A DNA stretch of 6,906 nt from positions 1 through 6,906 of the forward strand of contig CAMKTI010000094.1 of the NCBI GenBank assembly GCA_946415665.1, given 5' to 3'. This document shows positions 5,888 through 6,906 of this stretch, one piece after another. The notes beneath the pieces are model-generated. The model searched no databases. It saw only the letters and a list, made by a program, of their open reading frames with translations, and was not told the origin of the DNA. This DNA is from an uncultured Clostridia bacterium (GTDB lineage: Bacteria; Bacillota; Clostridia; Lachnospirales; CAMVHY01). Numbering within the stretch: the stretch's first letter is position 1; every line of letters begins with the position of its first letter. The position numbers and the translations under genes are program-made.

Positions 5888-6673
5888 ATGAGTGAAAAAG
5901 CAGGAATGGGTAAATCAAAAACAATAAGTGTATACATACAAAATAACATGGATATTAATGAGCCAAAGGTTAAAGTAACGATAAATTCTGATGCCACAGT
6001 TTTTGATTTAACAAAAAATGTGGCGAAAGAGTTTTGGAAATTCAATGAGGAAAATAATGGATATTATAAAGAATTTAGGTTAGTATGGAATCATCAACCG
6101 TTAAATACAAGTAAATTTAAAAATCAAAAAATAGATTTACTAGATCAACCTATAACCGATAATAAGACCATTGGCATTAACTTTGATTCCACCAGCAATA
6201 ATGATGTTTTCAGCTGGGATACTCTGTCAGAAAAGGATAAAGAAGGAGCAGAAAAAATTGTCAGCGTGTCAAAAATCTCGGCAGAAGCTGATTTGAAAAA
6301 ACAAACAAAAATTAATCTTAATACAGATAAAAAAGGACAAAAGCGAAGCTCAGAAGAAGAAAAAAAAAGTGTTGGGCATGAATCGTCGTGGCCTGCGCCA
6401 AGAATAATAGTCGGTGTAATTGATTTACTTTTATTCGCGGCTGCAGTGGCTGCTTTTTTACTGGGGATTAGCATTGTGGTCACAATTATTTTATTTTTTT
6501 TGTTTCTTGTCGGAGGAGTTTTATTTTTGGGATGGAGTTGTATCTTGCCAAAAATATTGTCAGAAAGTTTGCTACAAAGATTAGGTGGTAAAACTAATGT
6601 TCGTCAGAACAATGAAGATAGAACTCAAAAAGTCTTTCCAAAACAAGAGCACAAAAAATATAAGATAAAATAA
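5888..6673 (+). CDS. Membrane-anchored protein with one ubiquitin-like domain
   Basis: A 261-residue paralogue of the preceding gene. The ATG follows AAAAGGAGAG (5871-5880). The N-terminal domain (about 11-98) has strands TISVYIQN and KVKVTINSD, a helix after ATVFDLTKNVAKEF, then FRLVWNHQPLN and a final TIGINFD, consistent with a diverged ubiquitin fold; this part is far less similar to ubiquitin than domain 2 of its neighbour. The linker carries DVFSWDTL at 106-113, matching the repeated motif of the neighbour, then a Lys/Glu-rich stretch. The C-terminus is conserved: PRIIVGVIDLLLFAAAVAAF begins the first membrane helix (about 172-192); the second runs about 195-215, then GWSCILPK and a basic tail ending KYKIK. 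Both ends are probably on the same side of the membrane. It has its own promoter and terminator, so it is a single-gene unit. Function is unknown. Confidence 0.85.
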   Translation: MSEKAGMGKSKTISVYIQNNMDINEPKVKVTINSDATVFDLTKNVAKEFWKFNEENNGYYKEFRLVWNHQPLNTSKFKNQKIDLLDQPITDNKTIGINFDSTSNNDVFSWDTLSEKDKEGAEKIVSVSKISAEADLKKQTKINLNTDKKGQKRSSEEEKKSVGHESSWPAPRIIVGVIDLLLFAAAVAAFLLGISIVVTIILFFLFLVGGVLFLGWSCILPKILSESLLQRLGGKTNVRQNNEDRTQKVFPKQEHKKYKIK

Positions 6674-6702
6674 TTGAATAGCTTTAATTAAGTAATAAAA
6701 AT

Positions 6703-6734
6703 AAATCCGAAAAATTTTGGCTTTATTTTTTTTT
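6703..6734 (+). terminator. Intrinsic terminator of the second full ubiquitin-like gene
   Basis: TCCGAA and TTTTGG form an imperfect hairpin with flanking AAA/TTT pairs, followed by GCTTTA and a nine-T run. It is a weaker version of the terminators at 261 and 5694 and is preceded by the shared CTTTAATTAAGTAATAA. Confidence 0.7.
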
Positions 6735-6849
6735 ATGGGAAAATAATTTGTGGTGATATTAATTATTATAAAAAAAAATTTTGATTTACCTCTTGACGAA
6801 TAAAAAATTTTGGTTTAAAATTACTACTGGGGAGTGAAAAAAAGACGTC
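6715..6849 (+). repeat. Diverged third copy of the promoter cassette repeat
   Basis: Aligns with 4444-4575 and 5709-5840 from the terminator right arm through promoter to the first GACGTC, with scattered substitutions (for example TTGACG for TTGACA). The 14-bp palindrome upstream of the promoter is broken here. Confidence 0.85.
6793..6821 (+). promoter_or_regulatory. Promoter of a further family gene beyond the right edge
   Basis: TTGACG (6793-6798), 17-bp spacer, TAAAAT (6816-6821). One -35 base differs from the sister promoters. The gene it drives lies outside the window; by analogy it is another family member. Confidence 0.75.
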
Positions 6850-6906
6850 AAGAAAAAAAGACGTCAAGAAAAAAAGACGTCAAGAAAAAAAGACGTCAAG
6901 AAAAAA
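6844..6906 (+). repeat. 16-bp GACGTC leader repeat, at least four units
   Basis: GACGTC at 6844, 6860, 6876 and 6892, exactly 16 bp apart, each followed by AAGAAAAAAA without change. The window ends one base before the fourth unit is complete, so the true number may be higher. The perfect identity of the units suggests recent expansion. Confidence 0.95.

Noticed and set aside
3878..6483. Minus-strand open frames opposite gdpP and the ubiquitin-like genes (3878-4129, 5323-5571, 5839-6045, 6145-6483).
   Set aside because: They are shadows of well-supported plus-strand genes or of AT-rich leader, without ribosome binding sites or recognisable domains.
6571..6594. RLGG after the second membrane helix of the second full protein as a ubiquitin-like Gly-Gly tail.
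   Set aside because: It is not at the C-terminus, lies beyond the membrane helices, and the left-edge paralogue has LIGC at this place.
6844..6906. CRISPR array.
   Set aside because: The period is only 16 bp, and the 'spacers' are constant A-rich sequence rather than unique 30-base spacers.

Overview
The window comes from a very AT-rich bacterium. Sigma-70/A-type promoters with 17-bp spacers, GGAGG-type ribosome binding sites, a TTG start and the block ychF - MazG-like - gdpP together point to Bacillota, most likely a clostridial lineage. That placement is inference from gene content and order. Ubiquitin-like proteins resembling eukaryotic ubiquitin, and a rotting insertion sequence, suggest life in or close to a eukaryotic host; this too is inference.

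Layout. Bases 2-238 are the 3' end of a gene from a paralogous membrane protein family, followed by its terminator. Bases 293-895 hold a decayed IS5-family transposase on the minus strand. Bases 1101-4354 carry three housekeeping genes on the plus strand: the ATPase/GTPase ychF, a small MazG-like protein, and gdpP, the membrane c-di-AMP phosphodiesterase, closed by a terminator at 4389-4424. From 4444 to the end lies a tandem array of near-identical regulatory cassettes. Two full genes (4655-5632 and 5888-6673) are complete, and the promoter and leader of another cassette run off the right edge.

The array is the unusual part. Each cassette has a strong promoter, then a leader with a variable number of 16-bp units built on the palindrome GACGTC (3 units, 1 unit, and at least 4 units), a U-rich stretch, a ribosome binding site, one gene, and a hairpin terminator. 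The proteins have one or two N-terminal ubiquitin-like (beta-grasp) domains, a charged linker, a conserved C-terminal pair of membrane helices and a charged tail. The second domain of the first full protein carries IKTLTGQTI and TLHL, strikingly close to VKTLTGKTI and TLHL of ubiquitin. None ends in Gly-Gly, so they look like membrane-anchored ubiquitin mimics rather than conjugated modifiers.

How it may work: two or more GACGUC copies in the leader RNA can form a hairpin directly followed by nine U residues, which looks like an intrinsic terminator upstream of the start codon. With one copy it cannot form. Repeat number could therefore set the expression of each paralogue. This is a testable hypothesis read from the sequence, not an established mechanism.
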